Source: Holothuria scabra (taxonomy: Eukaryota > Echinodermata > Holothuroidea > Aspidochirotida > Holothuriidae). From it: DNA of 64,000 nucleotides. This document shows positions 1 to 58,284 of the stretch, piece by piece. The notes under the pieces are model-generated. The model searched no databases, had not been told where the DNA came from, and saw only the letters and a list, made by a program, of their open reading frames with translations. Position numbers and translations under genes: made by a program. How positions within the stretch are numbered: position 1 is the stretch's first letter; each line of letters opens with the position of its first letter. Location: positions 30,819,903 to 30,883,902 of the forward strand of contig CM074179.1 in NCBI GenBank assembly GCA_037179385.1, written 5' to 3'.

Positions 1-45
1 TCTCCGTATGGGTCCAAAAGGACCCAAACAACGGTAAAGGGTTAA
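1..45 (-). mobile_element. End of a piggyBac-like TTAA MITE, cut by the window start
   Basis: These bases are the reverse complement of the left 45 bases of the complete element at 13165-13423. They end in the same inverted repeat, ACAACGGTAAAGGGTTAA, with TTAA at 42-45. The body lies left of the window. Seen directly by comparing the two places; the piggyBac assignment rests on the TTAA target and terminal-repeat style. Confidence 0.8.
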
Positions 46-2284
46 GAGAGGTCCAAAGACTCCACTCAAAGATCGTAACTTGGAGTCCTTACAGACAACA
101 ATCCCAGGGCGTCGATTATGGGAGGGAGAGGGAGCAATCGCCCCACCAATTGAAATACTAGGAGAAAATACATCGTTTGCTCCCCCAATGATTTAGGCAG
201 ATTTAAGGAAAAAACAGCCAATAGGTAGGATGAAAAAGTATTACATAATGAAACAAAGATGACTTAAATGCTCTAGAAAGCGGAAATTTACACATTGCAC
301 TGTTTTTAAAATGGGCCATTTATCTATGTTTTTGTATATGCGTTTCAGTGTGAATGTGTATGGGTGCTTTTTGTGTGAGACTAGGTGCTCCCTTGCGTTC
401 ATGTTGGTTGATTGCTTATGGAGGAGTCTGGTCACGGAAACGATCTGAGGTTGCCGCTGTTAGAAAATCCGCCCCCATCCACTCAGCGATCTACACCGCT
501 GCAACACCCTAGGGGACCGTAGGAAAGTAAATTGATTTGTACATCATTCTTAAGTGGTTTGCTTCATGGTTTGGTTTCAAGAAAAGTTTTGAACGGCAAT
601 GAATTAGGTTTTTCGTTGTAGTTTTCTTTTTATGGACTTCTAAAGGCTGCCTGCAGTACTGGGTAAACTTTGAAACAGAAGAAAACAATGCATTTAGCAG
701 CTTTGTCAATACATTCAGATTTTATAAGAAAAACGTATACCTTTAACGGTGTAAATTTTGTCCAATTTAAGTTTAATAAACATTTTAAATGGAGGGAAAA
801 GTAGGCAAAAGTTCACAATCACTGCGCACTTTTTTTAACATGATACTTTGGCTTTACGACTGTATGTTCTGTGGGATCAACTTCTCATGATGCATGCAAA
901 ATGAGGAAACATCAGAACTCAACCATATAACATTGTCAAAGAAGTCCCCATACATTTAACGGAATGTAAACTATTAATAAGAATGAAAGCAAATTTGAAC
1001 TAGAAAAGGAACACTAAATGTTGATTCTGAAAAATTGGATGCGATTCGCTGGGTGGTGAGAAAATGAGCATGATGAATGGTAAAACGAACAACGCGAAGA
1101 AACACTACCAAAACGAAGAACCTGTTTTTTTTTTAGATTCTCACATTTCTTCAAAGTCACATGATAGTAGGGGATGCATTGCAAGCGTTAAGCTATGGCT
1201 CAGTTAGGACAGTGAAGTGATGTTTGCAAGAAAATGCTTTCTTTGAGCCGTAGCGGTGCCAGAATTTCGAAGTTGGACGAGGAAAACTTCATGACAGGGA
1301 GATTCAAAATGCGGAATTGCCACATGATTTATCAATTTTTCTAAGCCAGTCAGAGCTCAACCGCAGATCAAGTCGGGTGTCTTACTCCCCCTGCTAACTA
1401 TAGTGCTGCTGCACGCCGCACAACGAAAGAGATCACAACAGTTAATATGCAAAAGGCAGTGAAACAAGCAACACCTAGATTTATTACGTTTCTTGCCTGA
1501 ATGCATGAAAAGTCTTTTGTCGGCACACTTTGTACGTGCGCAGGGTAGTTAGTGAACGAGGCTGTGTTGTTCATAGCTAGTGTAAGATATAAGTATATCT
1601 CCGTAGGGGGAGGGAGTAATAAACAGCCATTGTTGGTGTGCTATACTCGCGTCAGATGACGATACGCGTCAGACGATATGTAAGTTCAAATGTGTCACCG
1701 TCTTCGCATGTAAGGGCAAAAGAAATTCTTTGAGAGGGCAAAACATTTCGAGCGCATCCCGAACCCAAACCCAGAGCGCCCTCCTCTGGGGTCCGGGGCG
1801 AATCCCGAAAGATCTGAGGTTTTGGCATATCTCTTAATGAGTACTTAGTCTCAGAGGAGGTATATCATTTATTCATTTTGTTTGTTTTTAACGTATCTCC
1901 AGTAACGTCCTCATTGTTTCTGAGTTGAGGTTTTTATCATCAAGGATGCAAAATAATTTCCGGCTTCTATTTTAGACAAACCCTTACGTCTAATTTATCC
2001 TTAACCAACCGGCTTTAATTTTTTTTATCACCTTCTATAGATTTGTGACAGTCAAGTAAGCCCAATGTTATAAAAACAGTAGATATGAAATGTTGCTGTC
2101 AAACTGATATCAGGCAACACACAGAAAATAACAGGGTCGCCGTCCAAATGCCTGATTCGCCGTGAATGTGGTTAACAGAATTATTTAGCAAATGTCTTCA
2201 ATTTGAAATAACTTACGGCATATAATTGCAATTTTAAGCGAAACTTTCACTATGTCTTTGTTTACGTAAAACTTAATTTCATAG
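46..2284. other. Upstream stretch, no gene recognised
   Basis: No exon with a convincing signal peptide or splice pattern was found here. The receptor gene needs an upstream exon ending in phase 1, to join the exon at 2285; it may lie here unrecognised or left of the window. Open frames are short and look non-coding. No promoter motif stands out. Confidence 0.5.
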
Positions 2285-47840
<45,556 letters not shown>

Positions 47841-48390
47841 ACCAACGGCAAAGATCATTGTTCGAGATCACACATGTTACCTGCTTTGCCTCCATAGGTG
47901 TAAATGTATTGAACAACATCCAATGAAGCAAGGTGAACTGATCATATTAAGAAGGAATAATCGCTTAGGAGTAACAGGAGATATTAAAAACAAGAGCCCA
48001 AGGGCACTATGGTTCCTTGCATTAAAGATGATATTGTATTAAGGTAGTCCCAAGGTAAGGCATAATTTGCACCTTTAACCCCAATGACTTTTGGCCATCA
48101 CCCAAAAACATAGGGGCACATTAAATTTCAAAATCATACAAGCACTTGCCGTTTGAGAGAAATGGAACACTTAACTTTTCAAATTATCACACTGCACACT
48201 GCCCACTTCCATGCGACAAATACATTCATCACCTTTCACTAAAATGTCATTTACTTGAGTTTGGGGTAGTATAGGAGGTTAGTTAATTGCCTTTTTGGTC
48301 AATCTCAACAATTCAAATCCAGACCTTAAAAAGAAGTCACAAAGGTCAAATACAGTCAAAGTAGATCAAAACTGATTTTAAATAAACACA
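47841..48390 (+). terminator. Probable receptor 3' untranslated region and poly-A signals
   Basis: Candidate signals are ATTAAA at about 47982 and 48021, and AATAAA at 48381-48386. Which is used cannot be told. From about 47990 the sequence is interspersed repeat (AAGAGCCCAAGGGCACTATG), so the repeat may supply the end of the mRNA. Confidence 0.4.
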
Positions 48391-49740
48391 GTCTCTTCTG
48401 CACCAAAGAAATTTAACAGTCATCTGGTCATTCCTGACCACCAAAATTTATGATGGATGACTAGAAATTATATCATGGTTGTCCTTTAGACTACCCAATG
48501 TGTTTGCCTGAAAAGCAAAAATAAGGAAAAGCCCACAATTCTGCTACTAAAGGCAGCCCGATAGTGATTTATTACGACCAATTTCTTCTTCACAATTTGG
48601 CTAGAAGACCAAGAAACAAACATAGCTCTGTAGAATCTAATAAATGACTTTCAACTTGACCTTTTAACCTAAAGAGGGTGTTAGAAACAGCATTGTAGTC
48701 CCTAGGGTAAAAGCAGAGGTAAAGAAGAGAAACTGCTTTCATATTTTACTATTGAAATTGGAATCTTAGCTTGCACTGTGAATAACTTTATTCAATACTG
48801 TATGTGAGGAAAAGGTTGTTTTTAATAATAATTGCATTACTGTCCTGATTGTTAACTAAACTGCTTTTAGACTGAGAGGGGTTATAATTCTTCTTTTCTT
48901 TTATACATTGCATTTGTCTAAAGGCATTAAACTTCAGCTGGACTTTTAAACCAATTGAACAAAGACCCAAAGAGTCTTCACGTGCACTTTACTTAGACGA
49001 ACACAACTTTCCATTATTTCCACTATGTTACTTGGTTATTGAGTAATTGCACCGCATACCTGGCATTGCAATAGGCTTACATATGACCTACATGTACACA
49101 CTAGCCTGTCATTTAAATGTCAGTAACTCAAGTAACGAACATTGTAGGAGGGTAGTGTAATAGCCTTTTTGGTTCGTCTGATCAAGACAAATCTTGACGT
49201 CACAAAAAGTCACACAAAAGTCACAAAGGTCAAAAGGTCAAATGAGGTCAAGTGAGGTCAAGGGGGGTCATCACGTGCATTTCACTTAGACGAACACAAA
49301 TCTCCATTACACCACCCCTCTAAAATGTTTCAGTGGCAAGATATCAATAAAACATTACTTTTTGACCTTTTGACCCTTTCCAATTATTTTGGTTAATGTA
49401 CCAACATTTTCACCTCCTACCAATCTAACTTATCCTAAAATGATGCCACTGCTTGAACAACGGATACTGAGTTACAGCTACTAACAGAAATTCAGTTTTT
49501 GGCCTCTGGTGATCACCAGTGACCTTTGACCTCCACCAAAAACGATAGGGCACATCTACTCCACAACATCTACATACATACCAAGTTTGAAAAAAAATTG
49601 ATCACTCGGTTATTGAGTTATCGCACCACATACCTCGCATTCCAATCCGTCACACACACACACACATACACACACACACATACATACGCCAAGGTGACTG
49701 CATAGGTTCCTTTGTTACACAAGGAACCAAAATGGAAAAA
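47990..49740. repeat. Large interspersed repeat with internal duplications
   Basis: Opens with AAGAGCCCAAGGGCACTATG GTTCC and ends near CACAAGGAACC. Modules recur inside: CACGTGCACTTTACTTAGAC (48978) against CACGTGCATTTCACTTAGAC (49274); ATTGCACCGCATACCTGGCA (49048) against ATCGCACCACATACCTCGCA (49620); GTCAGTAACTCAAGT-type blocks at 48245 and 49120. Non-coding. Confidence 0.65.
49646..49690 (+). repeat. (CA)n microsatellite
   Basis: CACACA runs interrupted by TACA, forming the tail of the preceding repeat. Confidence 0.95.
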
Positions 49741-49834
49741 GGAAAAATATTCCTTGGGCATGACGTTGCCGAGACTCAAACTGGTCATCTTCTGAGTCAA
49801 CGAAAGACTATCTCTGTACACCGCAGTCTTTAGC

Positions 49835-50230
49835 GCGATCCTGGAAGGGACAAAGCATAAGAAAAAACGCAGCCGCCACACTGCCACGAACTAGATTTCG
49901 ATCGGTTTTTGTGAGTTTTCATTAGCATCTTCACGTATTTGGTCGGAAATACCTCAAATTTGCCAGCCTGTGTAAACAATATCACATGCACCACAGAACT
50001 GACAAAATTAAACATGCAATTTTTTACGCGGTGTACTTCGGCATACGGCTTTTTGGGGACTACGCGTGCCCTAAAAAGCTGTCTGTCGATGTGGCGTCAC
50101 GAAAAATCAGTTAAAATTCCATTTCCATATACCTCCGAAGCAAATGACATGTTTACACTCGTTGAAATTTTTCTCAAAATTGGTATTTTTTGACAAAAGA
50201 TGGAGAAGATTTTGAACTATAGTGATCCGA
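49835..50230. mobile_element. Fold-back MITE, copy 2 (relative of 39042-39436)
   Basis: Shares TTTGCCAGCCTGTGTAAA, GACTACGCGT, and AAAGCTGTCTGTCGATGTGG CGTCACG with copy 1, in the same order. More diverged at its ends. Confidence 0.7.
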
Positions 50231-51700
50231 GCCTAATCCTGCGGCAATGAGATGGATCTTAACCATTTCGACGGGATAACATCGCGTGGGTCAATAGTAT
50301 GCATGTTAAGATAAGGAAGCGGTTGCATGGAATACGTATACATGAGACACACCTGACAACGAAAGCCAAAAAGTATGGAACCCTTTTTTGTCAAAATCAT
50401 GTCTTTAGTAAGCCACAGTTTTATACACCAACGTTTGTGTTATGTACAGATAACTTCTAAATTTCATGACAGTAATACAGGTTTTTCTTTCAGGTTGTTT
50501 GATAGAAAATTAAGTACAGGTTTGTAGTAAAATTTTTTCCCTGTTGACATATTTGGTCCGTCCACTGACGGCCAGTTAGCGACCACTTCGGTGGTTCATC
50601 GGAGAAATGTCAGGTGACTCGCTGGACTGCGACGAATCTCGGGCTGTTCCCCGTTGGCAAGGATGACCGATGGTAAACCGCCAGATATTGCTGACTGGGA
50701 TGTCGGCTTGGGTACATACTATTTTTGCTTGTATTTCAATTATTCCTACCTGGTTAGAATATTTGCTAAACGTGTTTTCAAATAAAATGGACATTCAAAA
50801 TTACAAAATAAAAAAAAAAAAATTTTGTATTGCAGTTTAGATAGTAACTGAAACCGAAACTGATTTAAAACATATTTTTTGTCATTTAGAACTTTGCTGC
50901 TTTTCCTCTCTGTGATATCTCACTGTTTATTAGATCTATTAAAACAATTGTAAGTTGTAAATAGAGGAATGACCAATGAAATGTGACCGTAATGTGTAAA
51001 TATGTACTTGCAAATGGTATAGATATAATATCGATTGATTTTTAGAAGGTATCGAAGAACCTGAATAACAATTGTTCTTAACATTACAAAACAATAGTCT
51101 ACATACACGACCAAAACTACAAGCAAGTTACTTAGTAACATGTTGCTCGATAGTATGGGCAGGAATCGACCTTGTGCAATCGATGTCAAAGAGTGGAAAG
51201 TGCGCCCTCCTTTGGGGCACGACAAACCAACACAGACAAATGCAGACAACTGTTTTGTCAACAAGTTGAATACGCGCACTGTCTGCTACACGTGCAGGGC
51301 GAATCCTTATGAGTGTGGCCACGTGTTCCATTGTTCTGCTCAAAGGATGACGTCAGTATGTCGTCAATACACAAGGTCTATTGTGAGGTTGGGGGGGTAC
51401 TTACAGTAAATCTCTCCGACTGGCGGTCGTGGGGGTCTATGGAGGCACCCAAACATTCTGGCTGGCATTTAAGCTGGCTTATCGCGAAATGGTGTCCAAC
51501 AACCAATATAAAGGATGTCAGGAACTGTTGATTGCTTTGTGACAACCAAATGAAAAAGAAAATAGTGCTAGTCAGAAGTTTCAAAAGTGGGGGAGGAGTT
51601 CAACGAGAGTGTACTTTTGCTTGTTAAGGGTAGCTGAGATGAAACATTGTGCTATTCAAAACATTTTAACAGACATGATGGTGAAAAGGGTACGCGCTCC
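50231..51700. other. Intergenic, nothing recognised
   Basis: Between the receptor gene (+) and METTL1 (-), which point towards each other. Several overlapping open frames on both strands around 51100-51600 carry no recognisable protein. Confidence 0.5.
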
Positions 51701-51917
51701 TATAGAGGCTTTGCAACTACGTCACGGAACCGCCATGCTGGAGGACATTCATGCCAAATACACGTGGCTTTGTGCCCAACGCACTGCACAGAGCGCATTG
51801 TGGTATGCACGGTGTACACATTCAACGATCAAGCGCGCTCAGTGTGGTTTACTACGTAGTTACATGTACTCCAACATGGCCGCCGGAGAGTATTATGACG
51901 TCATGTGAAAAGCCTCT
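51701..51917 (+). mobile_element. GAGGCTTT MITE, copy 2
   Basis: Ends TATAGAGGCTTTGCAACTAC GTCA and TGACGTCATGTGAAAAGCCTC are inverted repeats. Very close to 58065-58284, and diverged from 5631-5854. The open frames here are shared repeat sequence, not genes. Confidence 0.9.
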
Positions 51918-54004
51918 TTTGTTCGGCCAGACTGCTTTCTCCTCGACTCCCACACATTGCTCACATTACTTCTATTGCTAAGGAAGAGTTTATTTACTAT
52001 TTATCCAGTATTATTGTTCAGTAGGCTTCACTAAAATTTTTCTAGCATGTTGCTTGATTCAAACTACTCAATGTCGTTTTTTTTTTCACTGACATTCACG
52101 AAAATAACCAGCACATAGCTAGATCAGACTGTAAATATTTCAACTTAGTAAGGTAAATGTTAATAAGCCAATTGTGTTGTTTCATCATTGTTTGTAACAT
52201 GTTAAGGCAACCACATTGGTTACTGTGGTTTAGTTGCACCGCTTTTTTATGTCTACAGGCGGGAAACCTCGACTATACCCACTTCAATTAAATTATAATT
52301 AAGTCCCACTTTATTCAAGTGTTTCTGTGTAATTTTCTTGAATGGTTATAATAATCACACATAGTGGAACAGTTCCCTGATTTAACAAAGAAGAAGAGTG
52401 CCACCACGCCCAGTTCATTTCTGTAGTCAGAGCTATAGTATTCCATTTTTTGAAAGGGGCACATCATTGAGAATGTTTTGCTGGTCTGGGGTACAGTCTG
52501 GTCTGGGCCTTGGGTATGGATTCCCCCATTCCCTTTGAAAACTTTTGGCCTTTTCCAATTGGCTTATGGGTAATACTTCTTTCATTGCAAGCACCTTTTC
52601 TTTGAGAATTTTTGGGGAATGTATCTCTCATCCCAAGACCAACTGCATGGTCAATTGGTTAGAGCATCCAACTTATAGTTGGACGGTGTGCGTTCAACTC
52701 GTGGGTGGGTCATACCGAAGATTTTAAAAACTGGAATCTTCTGTAACTGTGAATCTTCTAATGGAGGAAATCCTTAAGCATAATGGCATCAAAGTTTTAA
52801 TGTTAGAAAGTTTGTAAAGATTCACAAGCTATTTGCTCATCCCATCTTAAAAACAAAAGCCAGCAGAAAGGTCCATACTCAAGAAGAACTAATAAACATA
52901 TTATTATTATACTTCTACTGGTCATGAAACAAAGATGTTTGCAAGGTGTCACATTTAAATCAGGATATTAAATGAACATACAATGAAGCTTCCTGTTTCT
53001 TAACAATTGTTAATGTTGGCAGCTATAAAGAAAGACTGCTTTCCTGTGAAATCTAATTATGAATTGCATAACTGTTATGAGAGTGACAGTTTTGACAGAA
53101 AAGATGTTGTGAAGGATATTAACGTCATTATTCTAATGCAGTTTGACCCACCCTGGAATAATGGTTTGGTTTAAATATGTCTACACTGTCCCAATTCATA
53201 CGACTTTTGAAGACAAACTCTAAAATCATCTCATTGAAGCCAAAATGAAATATTTCATCCATACACTTGAAATGTTGGTGATAGAATATTGTTATAAAAG
53301 TTGACTGACCTTTTAAATAAAATTAAATCATTTCCTGATTTAAACAAAAGAAAAATTTACAAACAGTCAAGGGTAGTAGTCCACAGAAATTCAGTTATAT
53401 GTTTTGGTGGCTATGCACATGCGCATATACTCCAAATCTTCGGGATAAATAAACCAATTCTGCACCTACTACATATACACACTCACTCTGGCATTGGATC
53501 TTCGAAAAGTTAAATGATTAGGGCCTGGACTTCAGGGCATCTTATGGGGCTTTGGCCCTCCTTTGCCCTTCAACCTGTTATGTTATATGTTCCAAAATTT
53601 GAGTTTACATGAAAATTTTGTGACATGGTTCTGTGGAGTGGGTTGTGACTAAATTGCCTCTTTGGTTTAAAAATATGCTTTTTAATCTGCTGTTACGTAG
53701 AACTGAGTCCCTATTTCCATTTGGGTTGGCTTTTTAGATTTTTGCTAAATGTTGTATGCACATACAATACTGCAGGAAAACAAGGGAACAACATACATTA
53801 CTGGCTTAGCTCTGTTCGTGTATCCCAAGCTGCAACCCACAATTCTGTCCATTCACAAATTACTGACATAGCTTATTTGGCACAGCTCTTTGATTGACAG
53901 CATGTTCCTAAAATGCAGAGGACTGAAGTTCATATTACACAGTATGTAGTGAATGTGTTTTGATTACACATTAATTGTATATTCTGTACAAAAAAGATGT
54001 TTGA
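51918..54004. other. Intergenic, with one tRNA-like repeat head
   Basis: Apart from the tRNA-like piece at 52648-52720, no gene, repeat or RNA is recognised. Confidence 0.5.
52648..52720 (+). repeat. tRNA-like SINE head or tRNA pseudogene
   Basis: Has an A-box-like TGGTTAGAGC, an anticodon arm CCAAC-TTATA-GTTGG, and a B-box-like GCGTTCAACTCG. The acceptor arms do not pair, so it is not a functional tRNA gene. Confidence 0.6.
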
Positions 54005-54595
54005 AATACGCCCATGTCACCATGGGTGGACTTGGTTGAGGCATAGCTTTCAACCCTTTGACATGGGTCAAACCATGTCATTCTTTGGCTTTTAAACCCA
54101 AAAAGCTTGTCATCATGTGATTAACTCAAGGCATAACCATGAAAACCCAAGACAGTACCAACCCATGTCTGACATGGGTGGTTCTTGGTGGTTCATGTCA
54201 GACAATGGCAGGGAAGGAAAACCCAAGAGTGTAAACCATGTCAATGCAAGAAGTAGTGACATGGGTTGTACCCAAGTCAAAACAGTTTTACTATTGTCAT
54301 TTGTAACTCACTAGACCATACCAGACATGGGATTAAATCTCAAACAATAGCTGATTTAGTATTTTTAGCTGTGGACATGGGTAAGCCAAAGAAAATACAA
54401 GCCAAGTCACTGGTATGAATACCCATGTCACAGTGCATGTCAGACATGGGTGATTCTTGGTAGGACATGGCATGCCAGTGACATGGGTGTCACTGACATG
54501 GTCTATTTCTTGGGCAAGTTTGTCCAAGAATACCCAAGAAACGCCTTGGGTGAACCCAAGGAATTGGGACAACCTTGAAATTAACATGATAAGTG
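54005..54595. repeat. Cluster of GACATGGGT / ACCCATGTC motifs
   Basis: About ten copies of GACATGGGT or its complement in 590 bases, in both orientations, sometimes back to back (CCCATGTCTGACATGGG at 54162-54178). CCCAAG/CTTGGG motifs are mixed in. No fixed period and no long open frame. Unlike any other stretch here. Confidence 0.75.
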
Positions 54596-54708
54596 GACAC
54601 AAAGGATAAGGTAATGAAAATAAGGAGGCTAAGTTTAGTTGGTAGCTGCATTTTCTTGAAGTTTAGCTAAAAGAGGGAGAACCTCATAGGAGAGTTGAAA
54701 TTTGGAGG

Positions 54709-54845
54709 AGATGTGTACTGTTTAACAAGAAATTTCCTAACTGGCTAATGATGACCCTTATCCCTAACCCGAACAAAGTATACAATGGATACAACACAAT
54801 GGCAACAGCCATTCAAAAAACACCTTGTTAAACAGTGTGCACCTA
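54709..54845 (+). mobile_element. TGTTTAACAA MITE, copy 3
   Basis: Ends GATGTGTACTGTTTAACAAG and CTTGTTAAACAGTGTGCAC, with inner CCTAACTGGCTAATGATG. Best-preserved ends of the three copies. Confidence 0.8.
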
Positions 54846-56113
54846 CCCGACATTTGTAGTGACCTACAGTACTTCCACAGTACTTGCATTCCACACAGTA
54901 AATCCATATCAACTCCTTCAGATTTTTTTAATATTTTCATATTTTTTCCATGGTCAACACATTCTTACTTTAATTCATTGCAATCTACTGTAAGACCACA
55001 GGACAGTCACCAGTCACAATCTGGGGCAGGTTCATTCTATGCGAGGTATTTCTGTATCTCCGCATTTGTCATTTTCAGAAACCTTCTACCATTCCAGTTA
55101 CTGATTTCATACAGATACCAAACAGGATACAAATAACGTGCTTTACTGAGTAACTTGTTTATAAAGTACTGTAGTCCTGCTCACCACATGTAAGGGAAAA
55201 TGGATTTCACCCCCCCTCCCCTCCCCCCTCCCCCACCCACATCCTGTCTGATTTGGAATGGCCTCCAGCACAATTAAACAAATACTTTATGTGAGTTTGC
55301 TATCCACAATAGTTCAAACAACCCATGGACTTGATGGTCAAAAATGAGAAGCCCCAAGGGTTAATGGGAAAATTAAAGGATTGCCGGTGTGTAAATATAT
55401 AGTTTATGTAATGACTAAAAGCTAAAGCAAATGTCCTACTGCGTGATGAAGTATTAGCCTTTAAGGAGATCCATCATGGCTTTTCAGTCTTATAGGAAAA
55501 ACTGTGGTTCCCAATTATAGTACCCAACCGCTGGTTCATTACTCCAAATTAGCTGCTTCAATGAACAGCAGTTTTGATTACCATTTTGGTACAGTAGAAA
55601 CCCCAAAACTTTTGGATTTATGAGATAAGTTCTGACAATTAAGAAGGAGATCGAAGTACCTATGGGGGTGCACTGAAGAAGCTAAATCCCTTTTTGCTTT
55701 TTTGGGGAAAGGTTGCTATCAAATGAAAACCTTCAGGGCTATTTTAAAATGTGGGATAGGCATGTAATTCATATTGATAATAACTCTTGACAAGATTGGG
55801 CACAGGATGATTTTTCTTAAGTGTGAGAAATGAAATATGTTGGTCTAGTGTCCTGCAAGCTTGTAGCTTCAGTCACTAACTGATCTGCATCCTCTTGCTG
55901 TTGTATTAGATGCAATGCATAAACACTCCTTGAGAGAATGGCTCCATGAAGGAAAACTATGTTCTCAAAGAAGCACCACAGGCCACTTACAGAATAAGTA
56001 CAGTACTGACTTCTGTTGCAAAACAGCTTGCAGCTGAATCCAAACACTGTTCTTGTCCCATCTTGAAGCAAGGAAGAACACAGATACCATCACCTTTGCA
56101 ATCATTCTTCATG
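54846..56113. other. Probable METTL1 3' untranslated region and spacer
   Basis: On the minus strand this follows the METTL1 stop codon. Contains a CT-rich patch at 55211-55240. No protein recognised. Confidence 0.45.
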
Positions 56114-56242
56114 TCATCCAGAACTAATGTAAGGATCTGGAATTCTTTTAAATATTCCCAAATATTTTTCACCTTTATTTCTTGTAACTTTCTTGCCTTC
56201 TTCTGTGCTCTCATAAAGCAAAGGAATAACAGGATCTTCATC
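56114..56242 (-). CDS. METTL1: METTL1 (tRNA guanine-N7 methyltransferase), last coding exon
   Basis: Minus-strand acceptor TTTCCATGCAG, phase 0, 42 codons then TGA. Reads [42 protein letters not shown]. The STEEGKK-R-G pattern followed by an F.RI.DP end is the known C-terminus of METTL1/TrmB-type enzymes in animals. METTL1, with WDR4, methylates G46 of tRNAs and some other RNAs. It is spliced to 59836-59937 across a 3.6-kb intron full of MITEs. Confidence 0.9.
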   Translation of the reverse strand, partial: DEDPVIPLLYESTEEGKKVTRNKGEKYLGIFKRIPDPYISSG

Positions 56243-56456
56243 CTGCATGGAAAAAAACATGATAGAAGAGATTGAGTAAATAATAATATCACCCAAGAAA
56301 TTGGAAATTGGAAGGGGTCACAGCACAATTAACCACATAAATGTTGAAACTATGAAATTATACTTTCATTAAAGTAAGTTGCCAACTACTATAAATCAAA
56401 GAACCTGGTTTGCCTAAATGGAATCAATTTATATCAGAACAGATATCAGCAGTTGT

Positions 56457-57608
56457 TTAAAGTGTACCTTAAGTCAAAAAGTTCAAAAAAAAAAATTTTA
56501 AAGATAATGAATTAATTCTAACAGACAACATTCCATTTTCATAGGACATTCTTCAGCTAAGATATAAAATGTTGAAGTTTATTCACTCAAATTAAAATGG
56601 TACATTGCGCAATTATTGTGATGTTATTCTTGTACTACTCAAATTACAATCTTTGTATTTCTTTGATTTTCTGAACGTTACTTCACCTTGTACCAAGTTG
56701 TGATAGCACTCTTACTCTTATGAGGTGATGTAATTTATTAAAGGTAGTGTGACACCAAAATGACAAAGTCAGGTATTTGATGTAAAAAGCATTAAAAACC
56801 AAGAAAATTGCCATAATTCCCATCAAAATCGGTTAAAAATTGGCCATTTTTCAAGTTTATTTCTGTTTTGCACTTAATCATGCATAAATATGAGCTCAAT
56901 ATGTAAATCTTGTGATGTCATGGGAGGGACATACCATATATGGCTAATGTTATCCTTTGTTTTTGCAATCTTCATTTCAAGGGCAGTTGGAACATTAGTG
57001 TTTCCTGAAGGGTTTATTTTGAAAGTTTAAATTGTGTCCTTGAAAGCCATCAGTATCAATTACCTAACTACAAACTATCTGATGAGTAATTAAAAGATAA
57101 TTAATGTAGGGTTAACGAAAGAAATGTCAACACTGTGCAACACTCAACATCACTATTTTTGCATAACCAACAAGTTGCTTCAGAAACATTCAAACTTTGA
57201 AGAGGTATATTTTGAGAATGGTAAAAGATACTGACATAATTCCGACGGATTCTTCTTTAGGAGACCTTGCTCCTTAACTACCAAGTAAATTCAGGGCTTT
57301 TTTGCTGACGTGTCACACTACCTTTAAGCCCTCCTTGTGCAACATTCTCAGCAAGCAAACAGGAAGTGTTCAAGGTCATAAAATCATGTTTAATTTTAAA
57401 GTGAAACAAAGCATGTTATGTGAGTTGCACAACAATAAAGTCACAAATTATTGCCCAATTGACCAATTTGTTTCAAGTGAATAAACTTCAACATTTTATG
57501 TCTCAGCTCAGAAATGTCATATGAAGATGGTACAGTAGTTGGACTGTTAGAATTCGTTTTTCATACTCTTATATATTTTTGAATTTTTTGACTAGTGGTA
57601 AACTTTAA
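56457..57608. mobile_element. Fold-back TTAA element, interrupted copy
   Basis: Ends TTAAAGTGTACC and GGTAAACTTTAA, with inverted arms (CAAATTACAATCTTTGTATT and TAAACTTCAACATTTT-type blocks) matching 60090-60657. A second element sits in its middle (56738-57327). Non-coding. Inside the METTL1 intron. Confidence 0.8.
56738..57327. mobile_element. Nested TTAA element
   Basis: Perfect 18-bp inverted ends TTAAAGGTAGTGTGACAC, 590 bp. It interrupts the fold-back element between GGTGATGTAA and AAGCCCT, which are near-adjacent in the uninterrupted copy at 60360-60410. No open frame of note. TTAA may be its target. Confidence 0.85.
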
Positions 57609-58064
57609 GATGAGGCACACACCCATGTCAAACTGTAGGAAACAGATGCAGATTTAAATTGTAGAGGCCTCAGAAAAGCTGTGGCTGCCTCAGCTAAGCT
57701 GCAGCTGCATCAGCCAGTTGCATACCTTTTAATAGCATGGTCTACTATTGGTTTCTGTATAGTACTTGACTACTGTCCTGTATGTTGTCTGAGGGAAGTC
57801 CAGCTAAGTTTCACTGGCAAAATGCCTAAAAGAAGCTGTATTTTATTCTTCCAGCTTGGTTGAAAGACAGGATATTTTGAGAACTACTACATTTGCAAGA
57901 AATGAGGTGCTCTATTAAGCAACCTATTACCTAATGAGATAAAATAAGAAACGAGAATAGGGACAATTAACCAAACCCGATCCCTAAACAAAAGAAAGAA
58001 ATAAAGAATTGACAAAGCAAAAAACAAAAGGAACACATAAATTTTGCAAAGCAGAACTTTGGAC

Positions 58065-58284
58065 TATAGAGGCTTTGCAATTACGTCACGGAACCGCCAT
58101 GCTGGAGGACATTCATGCCAAATACACGTGGTTTTGTGCCGAACGCACTGCACAGTGTGCACTGTGACATGCACGGTGTATACAAATTCAACGAGCAAGG
58201 GCGTCCCGTATGGTTTACTACGTAGTTACTTGTACTCCAACATGGCCGCCGGAGAGTATTATGACGTCATGTGAAAAGCCTCTA
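58065..58284 (+). mobile_element. GAGGCTTT MITE, copy 3
   Basis: Starts TATAGAGGCTTTGCAATTAC GTCA, ends GACGTCATGTGAAAAGCCTC TA. Nearly identical to 51701-51917 over its length, so probably a recent burst. Inside the METTL1 intron. Confidence 0.9.

Noticed and set aside
51609..51981. Several overlapping open frames of 70-99 residues
   Set aside because: They cover the MITE also found at 58065-58284; the translations are repeat sequence.
52648..52720. Functional tRNA gene
   Set aside because: Good anticodon arm, but no acceptor stem and a weak B box.
54333..54602. 89-residue minus-strand frame as a gene
   Set aside because: Generated by the GACATGGGT motif cluster.
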